From Planctomycetota bacterium (GTDB lineage Bacteria > Planctomycetota > SBBH01 > JACQRN01): 39,468 nucleotides of DNA. Positions within the stretch are counted from its first letter, which is position 1, and each line of letters opens with the position of its first letter. The DNA lies in contig JACQRN010000211.1 of assembly GCA_016206515.1 (NCBI GenBank), positions 1 through 39,468 of the forward strand. The letters run 5' to 3'. This document shows, piece after piece, positions 23,502 to 32,487 of the stretch. The translations under genes were made by a program, and so were the position numbers. The notes beneath the pieces are model-generated. The model was not told the origin of the DNA. It did not search any database and saw only the letters and a program-made list of their open reading frames with translations.

Positions 23502-24728
23502 GTGACGTTTCGCGCAAGCCGGGCCATCGCGGTCGCCGCCCTCCTCGCCGCGATCGGACCCGGTTGCGCGCGCAGGCCTCCAGAACGCGACGATCTGTCC
23601 GAGAGGATCGACGCGGCGCTCGCCCACGCGCAGGGGTTCCTCCTGTCGCAGCAGTCCCCCGACGGCGCGTGGCGCTCGCGTACGTACGGCGCGATGCGCG
23701 ACGGGCCGTCCTTGACGCCGGCAGCATGCAAGTTCCTCGCGTTCCACCCCTCCCTCGACGAGTCGGGGGCCGCTGCGCTCGCGCGCGGACGCGACTACAT
23801 CGCCAGGATGCTCCGCCCTGACGGATCGAGCGAGCCCGATGGCGGCGCCCTGCTGTACCCGGTCTACACCGCCGCGCTCTCGGCGATCGTCCTCGGACAA
23901 TCCGCGGAGCCGGAGCACGCTCGTGCCTCGCGCTCCTGGCTCACCCTCCTGCGCGAGCACAGGTACGGCCCGCATCTGGGGTGGAGGCGGGCGGATGCGA
24001 CCTACGGCGGATGGGGATACGCGCCCCGTCCGTTCCCCAAGGACGCCGCCCGGGAAGGATTCGAGGGAGAGGCGAACCTCTCCTCGACACTGTTCGCCGT
24101 CGGCGCCCTGCGGATGTCGGGCCTGGGGGCGGACGATCCGGTCTGTCGCGACGCCCTTGCCTTCGCCTGCCGCTGCCAGAATTTCGCGGAGGCCCCCGCG
24201 CTCGGCGACCCCGCATTCGACGACGGCGGCTTCTTCTTCTCGCCGGCCGATACCCTGCGGAACAAGACGGGCGCCGTCCGGGATCGCGACGGCCAGGAGC
24301 GTTTCCCCTCGTACGGGAGCATGACCGCCGACGGGATCCGGCTCCTCCTGCGGTGCGGACTCCCGCCGGACCACCCGCGCGTCCGCGCGGCCTCGTCCTG
24401 GCTCCAGGCGCATTTCGACCCGGCGCACGTCCCGGGCCGTTTCGCCCCAGACCGGGAGTTCCTGCGCGACGCGACCTACTACTACTACGCGTGGTCGTGC
24501 GCGCACGCGTTTGCGACCCTCAACCTGCGGACATGCGACGTCGCCGACCGCCGCGTCGACTGGGCCGCCGCGCTCGCCTCCGAACTCCTCTCCCGCCAAT
24601 GCGAGGACGGTTCCTGGGCGAGCCCGCTCGGCGATTCCAAGGAGGACGACCCCCTCGTGGCGACGCCTCTGGCCGCCGGGGCGCTGGCGCTGTGCGCTCG
24701 GCAGATGGATACGTCCGCCGCACGGTAG
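23502..24728 (+). CDS. Second toroid-fold protein, predicted lipoprotein
   Basis: A 408-residue protein with a short hydrophobic signal ending in GPGC, a probable lipobox, and then toroid repeats: QGFLLSQQSPDGAWRS, TYGGWGYAPRPF, MTADGIRLLLRCG, LLSRQCEDGSWAS. As in the preceding gene, no DxDD cyclase motif is seen. A tyrosine-rich ATYYYYAWSCAHAF segment near residue 330 is distinctive. The start is GTG 23502, ten bases after the preceding stop. Together the two genes may form a secreted pair that binds a polysaccharide, lipid or protein ligand; their function is unknown. Confidence 0.8.
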   Translation: MTFRASRAIAVAALLAAIGPGCARRPPERDDLSERIDAALAHAQGFLLSQQSPDGAWRSRTYGAMRDGPSLTPAACKFLAFHPSLDESGAAALARGRDYIARMLRPDGSSEPDGGALLYPVYTAALSAIVLGQSAEPEHARASRSWLTLLREHRYGPHLGWRRADATYGGWGYAPRPFPKDAAREGFEGEANLSSTLFAVGALRMSGLGADDPVCRDALAFACRCQNFAEAPALGDPAFDDGGFFFSPADTLRNKTGAVRDRDGQERFPSYGSMTADGIRLLLRCGLPPDHPRVRAASSWLQAHFDPAHVPGRFAPDREFLRDATYYYYAWSCAHAFATLNLRTCDVADRRVDWAAALASELLSRQCEDGSWASPLGDSKEDDPLVATPLAAGALALCARQMDTSAAR

Positions 24729-24777
24729 CGCGGGGTTCATCCCCGCGCTCGCCATGGGCCGGGCATAAAGCCCGGCC
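24728..24777. terminator. Double hairpin between convergent genes
   Basis: Two adjacent perfect 8-bp hairpins: GCGCGGGG/CCCCGCGC (24728-24748, loop TTCAT) and GGCCGGGC/GCCCGGCC (24757-24777, loop ATAAA). They lie between the toroid gene and the convergent DUF486 gene. There is no long T run, so a bidirectional terminator or repeat element are both possible. Confidence 0.6.
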
Positions 24778-25124
24778 TACCCGGGGGTAGCCATCCCCCT
24801 GAACATGAAGAAGGCCCCCGCCGCCAGGCACAACCCCGCCCAAAGGAAGTCGAGCCGCACCGGCTGCTTCATATAGACGACCGCGAAGGCGGCGAAGACG
24901 CACATCGTTACGACCTCCTGGATCACCTTCAGCTGGGCGAGGGAGAAGTGCCGGTACCCGATCCGATTGGCGGGGACCTGGAGGCAATACTCAAGGAACG
25001 CCACGCCCCACGATGCGAGGATCGCGACGAGGACCGGCTTCCCCTTGAGGTCCTTCAGGTGGCCGTACCACGCGTACGTCATGAACAGGTTCGAGCCGAC
25101 CAGCAGAAGGACCGTCGTCGCCAT
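24777..25124 (-). CDS. DUF486-type small membrane protein (DMT-related)
   Basis: A 115-residue protein with four hydrophobic helices, close in size to small multidrug resistance subunits. The pattern NLFMTYAWYGHLKDLKGKP, then WGVAFLEYCLQVPANRIGY and FSLAQLKVIQEVVTMCVFAA, is characteristic of the DUF486 family. Its transport activity is not established. ATG 25124 is preceded by GGGAGGTGTGGC, a strong ribosome-binding site; the upstream extension to 25244 is rejected because it lacks one. It is a single gene convergent with the toroid pair. Confidence 0.87.
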   Translation of the reverse strand: MATTVLLLVGSNLFMTYAWYGHLKDLKGKPVLVAILASWGVAFLEYCLQVPANRIGYRHFSLAQLKVIQEVVTMCVFAAFAVVYMKQPVRLDFLWAGLCLAAGAFFMFRGMATPG

Positions 25125-25282
25125 GCCACACCTCCCGGGCGCGGAAGCGCCCTCACAGCAGGAATATCCGCCGCCGCACGGCGCGATTACAATCCCCCCG
25201 TGCGTGGGGAGATCGGACCGATCGGCGGCCGGGCGTTCCTGCATGGGTTCACCTCGTCGATCGGATTTTTCACGGGGAGAGG
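25125..25282. other. Intergenic region before the giant membrane-protein gene
   Basis: It holds a 6-bp hairpin (GGGCGC/GCGCCC, 25137-25152) and a plus-strand TACAAT (25188-25193) six bases before GTG 25200, which opens a 28-codon frame ending at 25286. That peptide (start VRGEIGPIGGRAFLHGF) is not recognised; it may be a small gene or a remnant. Nothing else is visible. Confidence 0.4.
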
Positions 25283-25311
25283 TTGACCGCCATAATGAAT
25301 TAGCGTACGCT
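25283..25311 (+). promoter_or_regulatory. Sigma-70-like promoter giving a leaderless mRNA
   Basis: TTGACC (25283-25288), a 17-base spacer and TACGCT (25306-25311) form the clearest promoter in the window. The -10 ends seven bases before ATG 25319 and no ribosome-binding site is present, so transcription should start at the AUG. The palindrome TAGCGTACGCTA (25301-25312) overlaps the -10 and could bind a regulator. Confidence 0.72.
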
Positions 25312-25318
25312 AGTCAAC

Positions 25319-28300
25319 ATGCCAGACGCCCCGCCACCCCGCGAAACGCTCCTCCGCGGGATCGTCCGACTCGCCGCGCAGGGGGTGCTGCCGCAGGGCT
25401 CGGCGCTCCAGGCGCTGCGCCACCTCTTGGAGGCGCCCGGGGAGACGTCCCCCTCGCTCGGGGCGATCGCGCTCGCCATGGCCGGCGAGGACCACCCCGC
25501 CGTGCGCGCGCTGCTCAAGTCCGTCCTCACCCTGCGCCGTGACACCGCCCGGTCCGTGCACGCCTCGCGCTCCGCACGTCTGGCGATCCCCCCCGAGCAC
25601 GCGCGGGACCTGGAGGGTCTCCCCTTCGACGCGCCCCTGCGATGGAAGGGGGGGGAGGAGACCGACGAGGAAACGTTCCTGTCGGGTACGGAGGCGCGTT
25701 TCCGCGCGTTGGAGCCTGCCCTGCGCGCGTCACTGCTCGACGCGGTCCTCCTATGGCCTACCGCGAGGGCCGCCAAGACAATCGGACGGCTCTCGACGAC
25801 GTTCACCCCCGAGGAGCGCGAGCGAGCCATCCTGATCCTGACATTGCGGTTCGGCGGGCCGGCAGGGGCCGAGTGGGAGACCTGGCGCGCATGGCTCGGG
25901 TCGGAGGACCTGCGATGGGAGGACGAACGACGCAGAACCCACGAGGCGGCCGAGCGGCCCGCCGTCCCGCCCGATCCCGCCCTCCCCGCCGCGCATGCAG
26001 CGCCGCCGGAACTGCCGCGCGCGGTCCCCCTGCCACCCCCTCCGAGCGATATCCCCGGGCCGACCCCTTGGACTCGCCGAGAGCGCGAGGCGCCGCCGGA
26101 GCCAGAGCCTCTCCCGAGGGGGATCCCGCTCTGGCGCGACCACCTGCAACCGCTCTTCGTGGACAACTGGTACCTCGCCGTCGGGATCGCGATGGTCCTG
26201 GCCGGGAGCGCGCTCCTGGCGTACTTCACCTGGGACCGGCACTGGCTGGTGCGGTACGGGCTCCTCCCCGCGATGCTCGGGGGGATCGCCGCGCTCCTGG
26301 GGAGGCTCGGGGCGTGGCTGCAGCGACGCGCCGAGACGTTCGAGGGGGCCGCGGCCGCCCTGCGCGGCGCGGCGGTCGCCCTCCTGCCGATCGCGCTTGC
26401 CCCCCTCGCCTTCCTCGCCGACGACCCCATGGTCGCGCACAAGACGGCGGTCGTCCCCGCCCTCTCGCTCGCCGGCCTTGCCCCTGCCGCCTGGGGGCTG
26501 CGGCGCTGGTGCGGCGGGGTCCATGCCTCCCTCGCCGGGCCCTTCGCCCTCTCGCTTCTGGCGATCAACGCGCTCGCGCTCGCGCGCCCGGTGGGCCAGG
26601 CGCTTCTGGGCCTGGACCGCGCGCACCTCCCCGGGATGCTGGCGCTCTGCGCCTACGCCGGCTTCGCCGCCGCCTCCTTCGCCGCGTGGCGCCTCGCGGG
26701 CAGGACCCTCACGCCGGACCTCGCCCGGCGCCGCCCGGTCGGCGGATTCGTGGGAGCCTCCCTGGCGATCACATCCCTCGCGGTCTTCGCGTGGAGCCAT
26801 GCCGTCCCGCGCGTGCGGCCCGATCCGCAGACGTACGCCTGCCTGGCGATCCTCGCGGGGGGGCTCGTCCTCTGGCTCGAAGCGCGCCTGCAGGGGGTTC
26901 TCCAACTTCCCGCACGGGCCGGCCCCGAGGCGTTCTGCGCCTATGCGCTCCTCCTCCTCGGGATCCTCATGGGGATCCCCTCGGACACGGTCCGGATCGC
27001 GGCGCTCGCGCTCGCCGGCGCCGTCTGGCTCGCGCAGGGGGTCCGCCGCGAGCACGCCCTGCACGACTGGATCGGCCTGACGCTGCTGTCCCTGGCGGGG
27101 GTCTCGGTCGGCCTATTGGAGGGGTTCCCGCGCGAGAGGATCGCGCTCCTGGGCCCCGCCCTCGCCCTGCTTCTATCGGCCGCAGCGCGCCTGTCGGGCG
27201 GCCGCCTGGGGCCGACGTTCGCCTCCTCCTGCCGCGGGCTCCAGGGGATGGTCCTGGTCCTCTCCACGGCGGTCGCCGCGCTCGCACAGTGGCATTTCCG
27301 CAGCGCCCCCCCCTTCACCGCCGCGGTCCTCCTGGCCGACGCGGCGCTCCTCCTGTGGCTCGCGCACCGGGAGGGGACCGTCAACCCCGCCCTCGCCGCG
27401 GCGCTCGCCTGCGCGTTGGCGCTCCCGTACCTCGGATGCGCCGACGTGCTCAGCCGCACCTGGACGGGGAACACGATGGCGTTTGGCCTCGGAACCCTCT
27501 CGTTCGCATGGCTGGCGCTCGCGAGACTCCTGCCGGGCGGCCCGGTCCGGACCACCCGTTCGACCGTCGTCTGCCTGTACGGCGCGCTCGCGGCCACCGC
27601 CTTCCTCCTGCGGATCGGGTTCGAGGGGGATGCCCGGGCGTTCCCGGACTGGACAGGAAGGCTCCTCGACTGGTGCGGCCCGCTCCTGGCGACCGCCGCT
27701 CTCGTCTTCGCCACCTACCACTCGCGGTCGCACCTTCCCACCGCGATCGGCGTCCTCCTCTCGGCGGTCCTCTTCCCGCAGATGAAGGCGGGGCTCCAGG
27801 AGGCGTTCCCAGCCCTGGGGTTCGGCAGCGGGCTCGGGAGCGCCGCGTCCGCCGTCCTGATCGCCGCCCTCCTGTTCCGCCTGCGATCGCTCCCTGCCCT
27901 GCAGAACCTCTCCGGCGGCGACCCCTTCCTGGGGGGGAACCCCTTCCCGATGCGACGGACGGACCCGACCCTTTTCACCTCCCCGCTGATCTGCGCAGCC
28001 CTGTTCCTCGCCGCAAAGGTCGAGACATGGAATCTCGCCCGCAACCTCCCCGATCCGGGGATGAAGACGTGCGTCGCGCTCTGCCTCTCCGGGGCCGCTT
28101 GGACCCTTCTGGCCCTCTTCCGCCATCCGGAGGAGCGCTGGAAGCGGGCGGTCCATCTCGGCTGGATTTGGCTCGCGGCGGGGATCGCCCTGGCCCACCG
28201 GCACCTGTCGGATACACCGAGGTGGGACCTCCCGACCCTGGCGACCGTCCTGTCCCTGCTCGCGATCGTCCTCGCCTGCCGCGCCTGCCGCGCCTGCCGC

Positions 28301-31300
28301 GGGCCCCTGGCCTGGCTGCGCACGGCGCTGGGCGATCCGTACGCGGCCGTCCTGCGCACGGGGAGCCAGATCCTCACGCTGGCGTGCATCGCCGAGCTTC
28401 TCGTGGGACATCCCCCCGCGCGGATCTGGGCGACCGTAGGGACCGCCGCGCTTCTGCACGCTGCGTACGCCCTCGGCGATCGCCGCTCCTCCCTCCACGG
28501 CCTGCACCTGTTCCTGCTCGGTTGGGTGTCGCTCCTGCACGGATGCGTCCCGGGGAGCGGGCCCCTGATCGGGCGCCTCACCCTTGCGAACCTGATGGAA
28601 CCCACCGTCTGGCTCCTCCTGGGCGTCCAGGGTGCGGCCCTTGCCGCGGAGGTCGCGCCCCGTGCCGCGGTACGCCTGCGCTCCCTCCTGGTCCCCGCCC
28701 GCGCCTCCGCGGTGGCGATCTTGATCGGACTCGCCGCCGCTGCGGGAGCGGACGCCCTTCTCGGAAGGGAAATCGCCCCGCTGTACAGGCACTTGCTCGC
28801 CATCGTCGTCCTGCTCGTGGCGCGTCGCGAGCGGCTGGGGCCCGCTGCGCTCGCCGCGCTCGGGCTCGGCTATCTGCTCGTTCACGAGGCGCACCTCGAT
28901 GCTCTCGCGGGTCTGGATTTTCGCCTGCAACTGCTGACGGAGCCGTGGCGCCTCGGAGCTCTGGGCGCCGTGGCGGGTGGGACGGCGGCGCTCTTCGCGA
29001 GACTCGGAGGAAACCGCATCCTGTCCGCTCCGGCGGGGGAAACGCTCCCGGGCCTGGGCGCGGAATCCTGGCGCATGCGTCCCTGGATGCTGGCGCCTGC
29101 GATCGTCCTGGCGCTCCTGGCATCCGGCCGCCACGCGATCGAATGGAACTTCCGGAACGACCCTGGCCAACTCGGCGCGACGTACCTCTCCGCCCTGGCC
29201 CTGGCCGCCGCGGCCTGCGGGGGGGGCGGGGTGCGCGCCCTGGCTCTCTCCGGGGCGCTCGTCGTCCTGGGGAACATCCACGCCGTGCGCGTCCTGGCGG
29301 GGCCGATGTTGCGCGGGCGGGGGCTGTCCGAGACGCACCTCGTCTGCCTGGGGCTCTGGACCGGTCTGGCGCTCGCGTGGGCGCTGCGGCGGGCCCTCCG
29401 CTCGCGCGCCGATGTCGTCAACGCGCTCGAACGCACCGCGCTGGCCCTGGCCGGGACCCTGCTCGCCCTGCTGGCGGCCAACTACCTCGTCCGGCCCGAT
29501 CTGCAGACGATCACCCCGCTCCGGTTCGCGGTCTCCGGCGCGCTGGCCCTCGCATCGGCCCTTCCGTTCCGCCGCGCGTCGCGCAGTGACGCGCCGCACG
29601 CGCCCCTGTGCGAGGGGGTCCACCTGTTCGGGATCGCGATGGCGATCTGGTGCGCCGCGCTCCTGGTGGAGCCCCTGCGCTCCCCCGCGCGCGCCCTATG
29701 GGCGCTCTCCGTGCCTGCCTTCTATTTCGCGATCCGCGCCGAAATCGGCTCATGCACCGGCCACCTCAGCGCCCGTGCCTATCGCGACGGCGCCGCGGTG
29801 GTGGGGTTCCTCCTGCTGGGGCTGTACGCCTCCCGTGGCGCGCTGCGCATGGCGTTCTTCCCGCACGAGCCGATCCGGACGGACCATTACCACGACAACG
29901 CCCCGGCGGTGCTGCTGCTGGGGCTGCTCCTGCTGCGCCTGCGGGGGCTCGGCGGGACCGGGTGGCTCTCCTTCTACGGCGGGATGGCGCTCGTGGCCGG
30001 GACCTACTTCACCGTCACGGCGCTCCCGGGATGGAGTCCCTTCGAGGATCCGACCCCCGGGGCGTGGATCGCGGTGGCGCTCGCGCTCGGATGGAGCGCC
30101 GCCTGGACGCGCGCCTCGCCGATCCGCAAGGGCCTGTCGGCTCTCACCCAGACAACGGAACAGGAGTGGGACCGCTTGCGCCAGGCGTGGGAACTTTTCG
30201 CCTCGGTCGGTGCCCACGCCGCCTGCGCATGGGCCTGTTCCCAGGCAGCCGACACGCGCCAGATCGCGCCGCTCCTGGCGGGCGCGGCGGCGACGCTGCT
30301 GCCGGGCGCGCTGCGGACGAGGGCCGGCGCCGGCGGGCTCCTGGCCGTGGCCCTGATCGAAATCCTCGCGGCGCTCCACGCGGACTTCGCCGTTCCGAGC
30401 TACCTGGGCCGGGCGGACATCGTCTGGGCGATTCTAGGCCTGTTCGCCTCCGTGGTCGCCGCCGCTCATGCGTGCGCGGCGGTGCGCGGCCCTGGGGCGA
30501 CGGACGACAAGACACCTGCGGGGGAACGCCTGCGCTGGGCGGTGGGGCTTCTCTCCCTCCTCTCCTTCGCCCATGTCCTCTACCACCACCCCGGATCGAG
30601 CACGGGCCTGTCGGCCTTCTGCTCCCTCGCCATGCTCCTCGCCGCCTCGCCCAGCGTCGGCGCCCAGGCGAACGCGCTCGGGCTTCCGGCCGTGCCGGTC
30701 CTGGCCGCCCCGGTCTGGATCGCCTACTTCAGCCAGGCGGGCTCGCCGGAAGGCCCGCTTCGCTCAGGACCCCTCCCCTGGGGAAGGGGCCCCTGGCACG
30801 GCCTCGAGACCTGGCCGCTTCTGATCCTGGCGGCCTCGATCCTGGCGACCGGGGCTCTCGCCGCGCGCGCGCGCTTGGCAGGATGGATCCTTCCCGGCAT
30901 CACCCGGCGCGCACAGGTCCTGCTCGACGACACCCTCGATGCGATGCGGGTGCGCGGGGAATCGGTCCACCACGCGACCCTCTGGGTCGCCACGGCCCTT
31001 GCCGCCGCGGTCCAGGTCCACCACTACGGGGCCGCCTTCGAGCACCGCGCCCTGACGCTCCTCGCCCTGCTCTGGTGCGCCCTGGGTCTGGCATGGATGC
31101 GGCAGGGGAAGTTGCGGGACACCTGGCTCCCGTACACGCTGGCGCAGGGATGCCTGTTCGCACTCCTGGCCGCGCTGCGCCGCCAATTGATGCTGACCAC
31201 CTCCTTCTGGACGCACGAGTACGACGTTTGGGCGTCCCTGGCGGCGTCCCTCCTCCTGGCCGGCCTCAAGCCGCAGATCGACCGGCAGGGCGTCGCGGCG

Positions 31301-31987
31301 CGCCGCCCCGCCGGTCTGGCGCTCCTCGTGCTCCCGGCCGTGGCCCTGGCCTGGACGTACCTGCACGGCCTGGGGACCGACCTCGCGCTCGTGGTCCTGG
31401 GACTCCACTCCATGACCTTCTCGTTCCTGGGCCGCTCCGACCGTCACTCCCCCTACAACATCGTGGCGCTGGCGGGCTTCACGGGGTTCGTGACGCTCGC
31501 GTTCTGGAGCAAGCTGGAGCTGCGCGTCGTGCAGGCGTACGTCATCCCCGTAGGCGTCGCGATCCTTCTCCTGCTGCGGGCGTTCGGGGACCGGATGGAG
31601 CCGGGAGCGCGCAACCGGATCCGCCTAGCGACCTTGCTCGCGATGCTCGGCAGCAGCGGCTACTACGCCCTGTTCGACGTTCGCCACCCCCTGCCGTTCC
31701 ATCTGACGTTCCTGGCCCTGGGGCTCCTGGCGATCGGGATGGGGGGACTCCTGCACGTGCGCCTGTACGCAGTGCTCGGGACGAGCGGAGTGCTCCTCGA
31801 CCTCGCCTCGCTCGTCTGGCGCGCCCTGGCGGGGCTCGACGCGCCCGCACGGATGACGGCGCTCGGATTCCTGATCCTCGCCACCGGGGCGGTCCTCGTC
31901 GGCGGCGCCGTCTACTACAAATCGCACCGCGAGGAGATCCTGCGGAGGCTGGGCATGATCCGCGCGCGGTTCTCCGCGTGGGAGTAG
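25319..31987 (+). CDS. Giant polytopic membrane protein (DUF2339-like)
   Basis: A 2222-residue protein, far larger than usual DUF2339 proteins (roughly 800-1000). Residues 1-230 are soluble and helical (LLRGIVRLAAQGVLPQGSAL), 230-270 are proline-rich, and from about 280 the protein is an almost unbroken series of hydrophobic helices, dozens by eye, starting at VDNWYLAVGIAMVLAGSALL and DRHWLVRYGLLPAMLGGIA. The last stretch ends with a basic cytoplasmic tail. No enzymatic motif is seen. A 9-base unit is repeated three times at 28274-28300 (ACRACRACR in protein). The frame is open throughout. Function is unknown; a role in the envelope is inferred. Confidence 0.85.
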   Translation: MPDAPPPRETLLRGIVRLAAQGVLPQGSALQALRHLLEAPGETSPSLGAIALAMAGEDHPAVRALLKSVLTLRRDTARSVHASRSARLAIPPEHARDLEGLPFDAPLRWKGGEETDEETFLSGTEARFRALEPALRASLLDAVLLWPTARAAKTIGRLSTTFTPEERERAILILTLRFGGPAGAEWETWRAWLGSEDLRWEDERRRTHEAAERPAVPPDPALPAAHAAPPELPRAVPLPPPPSDIPGPTPWTRREREAPPEPEPLPRGIPLWRDHLQPLFVDNWYLAVGIAMVLAGSALLAYFTWDRHWLVRYGLLPAMLGGIAALLGRLGAWLQRRAETFEGAAAALRGAAVALLPIALAPLAFLADDPMVAHKTAVVPALSLAGLAPAAWGLRRWCGGVHASLAGPFALSLLAINALALARPVGQALLGLDRAHLPGMLALCAYAGFAAASFAAWRLAGRTLTPDLARRRPVGGFVGASLAITSLAVFAWSHAVPRVRPDPQTYACLAILAGGLVLWLEARLQGVLQLPARAGPEAFCAYALLLLGILMGIPSDTVRIAALALAGAVWLAQGVRREHALHDWIGLTLLSLAGVSVGLLEGFPRERIALLGPALALLLSAAARLSGGRLGPTFASSCRGLQGMVLVLSTAVAALAQWHFRSAPPFTAAVLLADAALLLWLAHREGTVNPALAAALACALALPYLGCADVLSRTWTGNTMAFGLGTLSFAWLALARLLPGGPVRTTRSTVVCLYGALAATAFLLRIGFEGDARAFPDWTGRLLDWCGPLLATAALVFATYHSRSHLPTAIGVLLSAVLFPQMKAGLQEAFPALGFGSGLGSAASAVLIAALLFRLRSLPALQNLSGGDPFLGGNPFPMRRTDPTLFTSPLICAALFLAAKVETWNLARNLPDPGMKTCVALCLSGAAWTLLALFRHPEERWKRAVHLGWIWLAAGIALAHRHLSDTPRWDLPTLATVLSLLAIVLACRACRACRGPLAWLRTALGDPYAAVLRTGSQILTLACIAELLVGHPPARIWATVGTAALLHAAYALGDRRSSLHGLHLFLLGWVSLLHGCVPGSGPLIGRLTLANLMEPTVWLLLGVQGAALAAEVAPRAAVRLRSLLVPARASAVAILIGLAAAAGADALLGREIAPLYRHLLAIVVLLVARRERLGPAALAALGLGYLLVHEAHLDALAGLDFRLQLLTEPWRLGALGAVAGGTAALFARLGGNRILSAPAGETLPGLGAESWRMRPWMLAPAIVLALLASGRHAIEWNFRNDPGQLGATYLSALALAAAACGGGGVRALALSGALVVLGNIHAVRVLAGPMLRGRGLSETHLVCLGLWTGLALAWALRRALRSRADVVNALERTALALAGTLLALLAANYLVRPDLQTITPLRFAVSGALALASALPFRRASRSDAPHAPLCEGVHLFGIAMAIWCAALLVEPLRSPARALWALSVPAFYFAIRAEIGSCTGHLSARAYRDGAAVVGFLLLGLYASRGALRMAFFPHEPIRTDHYHDNAPAVLLLGLLLLRLRGLGGTGWLSFYGGMALVAGTYFTVTALPGWSPFEDPTPGAWIAVALALGWSAAWTRASPIRKGLSALTQTTEQEWDRLRQAWELFASVGAHAACAWACSQAADTRQIAPLLAGAAATLLPGALRTRAGAGGLLAVALIEILAALHADFAVPSYLGRADIVWAILGLFASVVAAAHACAAVRGPGATDDKTPAGERLRWAVGLLSLLSFAHVLYHHPGSSTGLSAFCSLAMLLAASPSVGAQANALGLPAVPVLAAPVWIAYFSQAGSPEGPLRSGPLPWGRGPWHGLETWPLLILAASILATGALAARARLAGWILPGITRRAQVLLDDTLDAMRVRGESVHHATLWVATALAAAVQVHHYGAAFEHRALTLLALLWCALGLAWMRQGKLRDTWLPYTLAQGCLFALLAALRRQLMLTTSFWTHEYDVWASLAASLLLAGLKPQIDRQGVAARRPAGLALLVLPAVALAWTYLHGLGTDLALVVLGLHSMTFSFLGRSDRHSPYNIVALAGFTGFVTLAFWSKLELRVVQAYVIPVGVAILLLLRAFGDRMEPGARNRIRLATLLAMLGSSGYYALFDVRHPLPFHLTFLALGLLAIGMGGLLHVRLYAVLGTSGVLLDLASLVWRALAGLDAPARMTALGFLILATGAVLVGGAVYYKSHREEILRRLGMIRARFSAWE
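28274..28300 (+). repeat. Triple 9-bp tandem repeat in the giant gene
   Basis: GCCTGCCGC occurs three times in a row, encoding Ala-Cys-Arg repeats in a loop between hydrophobic segments. Copy-number change would stay in frame. Confidence 0.8.
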
Positions 31988-31995
31988 GGGGGCGG

Positions 31996-32001
31996 TATGC
32001 T
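31996..32001 (+). promoter_or_regulatory. -10-like box six bases before the thioesterase start
   Basis: TATGCT ends six bases before GTG 32008, the same arrangement as other genes in the window. No good -35 is seen, and read-through from the gene ending at 31987 is also possible. Confidence 0.4.
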
Positions 32002-32007
32002 GTCCGC

Positions 32008-32487
32008 GTGACGCCCCCCCCCTCCCTCCAGGAAACCTACTTCGCCGACGGCACCTGCTTCGGCTGCGGCCCGGCGAACGCGAAGGGGTTGCGCATACGC
32101 TCCCTCCCCGTCGGCGACACGCCCGACGGCGAGGTCGTCGCCGATTGGACTCCGAGCAAGCACCACGAGGCGTTCGAGGGGATGCTCAACGGCGGGATCG
32201 CGGGCGCCCTCCTCGACTGCCACAGCAACTGGACCGCCGCGTGGCACCTGATGAAGCGCGACCGGCTCCCCCGCCCCCCCTGTACGGTCACGTCCGACTT
32301 CCACGTCCGCCTGACCGCGCCGACGCCCCTGGGCGGCCCCCTGCGGATCTCCGCGCGCGCCGTCTCCTCCGAACGCCCCCGCGTCACCGTGGAGGCGACG
32401 ATCAGCGCGAGCGGCAAGGTCACCGCCACCTGCACCGGGACGTTCGTCGCAGTCAAACCCGGGCACCCGGCGTACGGCCGGTGGTAG
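32008..32487 (+). CDS. Hotdog-fold thioesterase (PaaI/4HBT-like)
   Basis: A 159-residue protein. TCFGCGPANAKGLRIRS at the start, HHEAFEGMLNGGIAGALLDC over the central helix and the final strands TVTSDFHVRLTAP match single-domain 4HBT thioesterases, which hydrolyse acyl-CoA. The segment before the central helix, with His and the G-G-I turn, fits the catalytic region. GTG 32008 is chosen because it places the CFGCG motif near the N-terminus and lies six bases after TATGCT. It directly abuts the convergent DUF1579 gene: the two stop codons are adjacent. Confidence 0.85.
   Translation: MTPPPSLQETYFADGTCFGCGPANAKGLRIRSLPVGDTPDGEVVADWTPSKHHEAFEGMLNGGIAGALLDCHSNWTAAWHLMKRDRLPRPPCTVTSDFHVRLTAPTPLGGPLRISARAVSSERPRVTVEATISASGKVTATCTGTFVAVKPGHPAYGRW

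Noticed and set aside
22256..24728. Reading the two toroid proteins as squalene-hopene or terpene cyclases
   Set aside because: Repeats of the fold are present but no DxDD motif was found in either, and both have export signals, unlike cytoplasmic or membrane-bound cyclases.
25642..29589. A 1315-codon open frame overlapping the giant membrane-protein gene in another frame
   Set aside because: It encodes Arg/Gly/Pro-rich sequence without domains and overlaps a frame with consistent TM helices and a promoter; a third-codon-position GC artefact.
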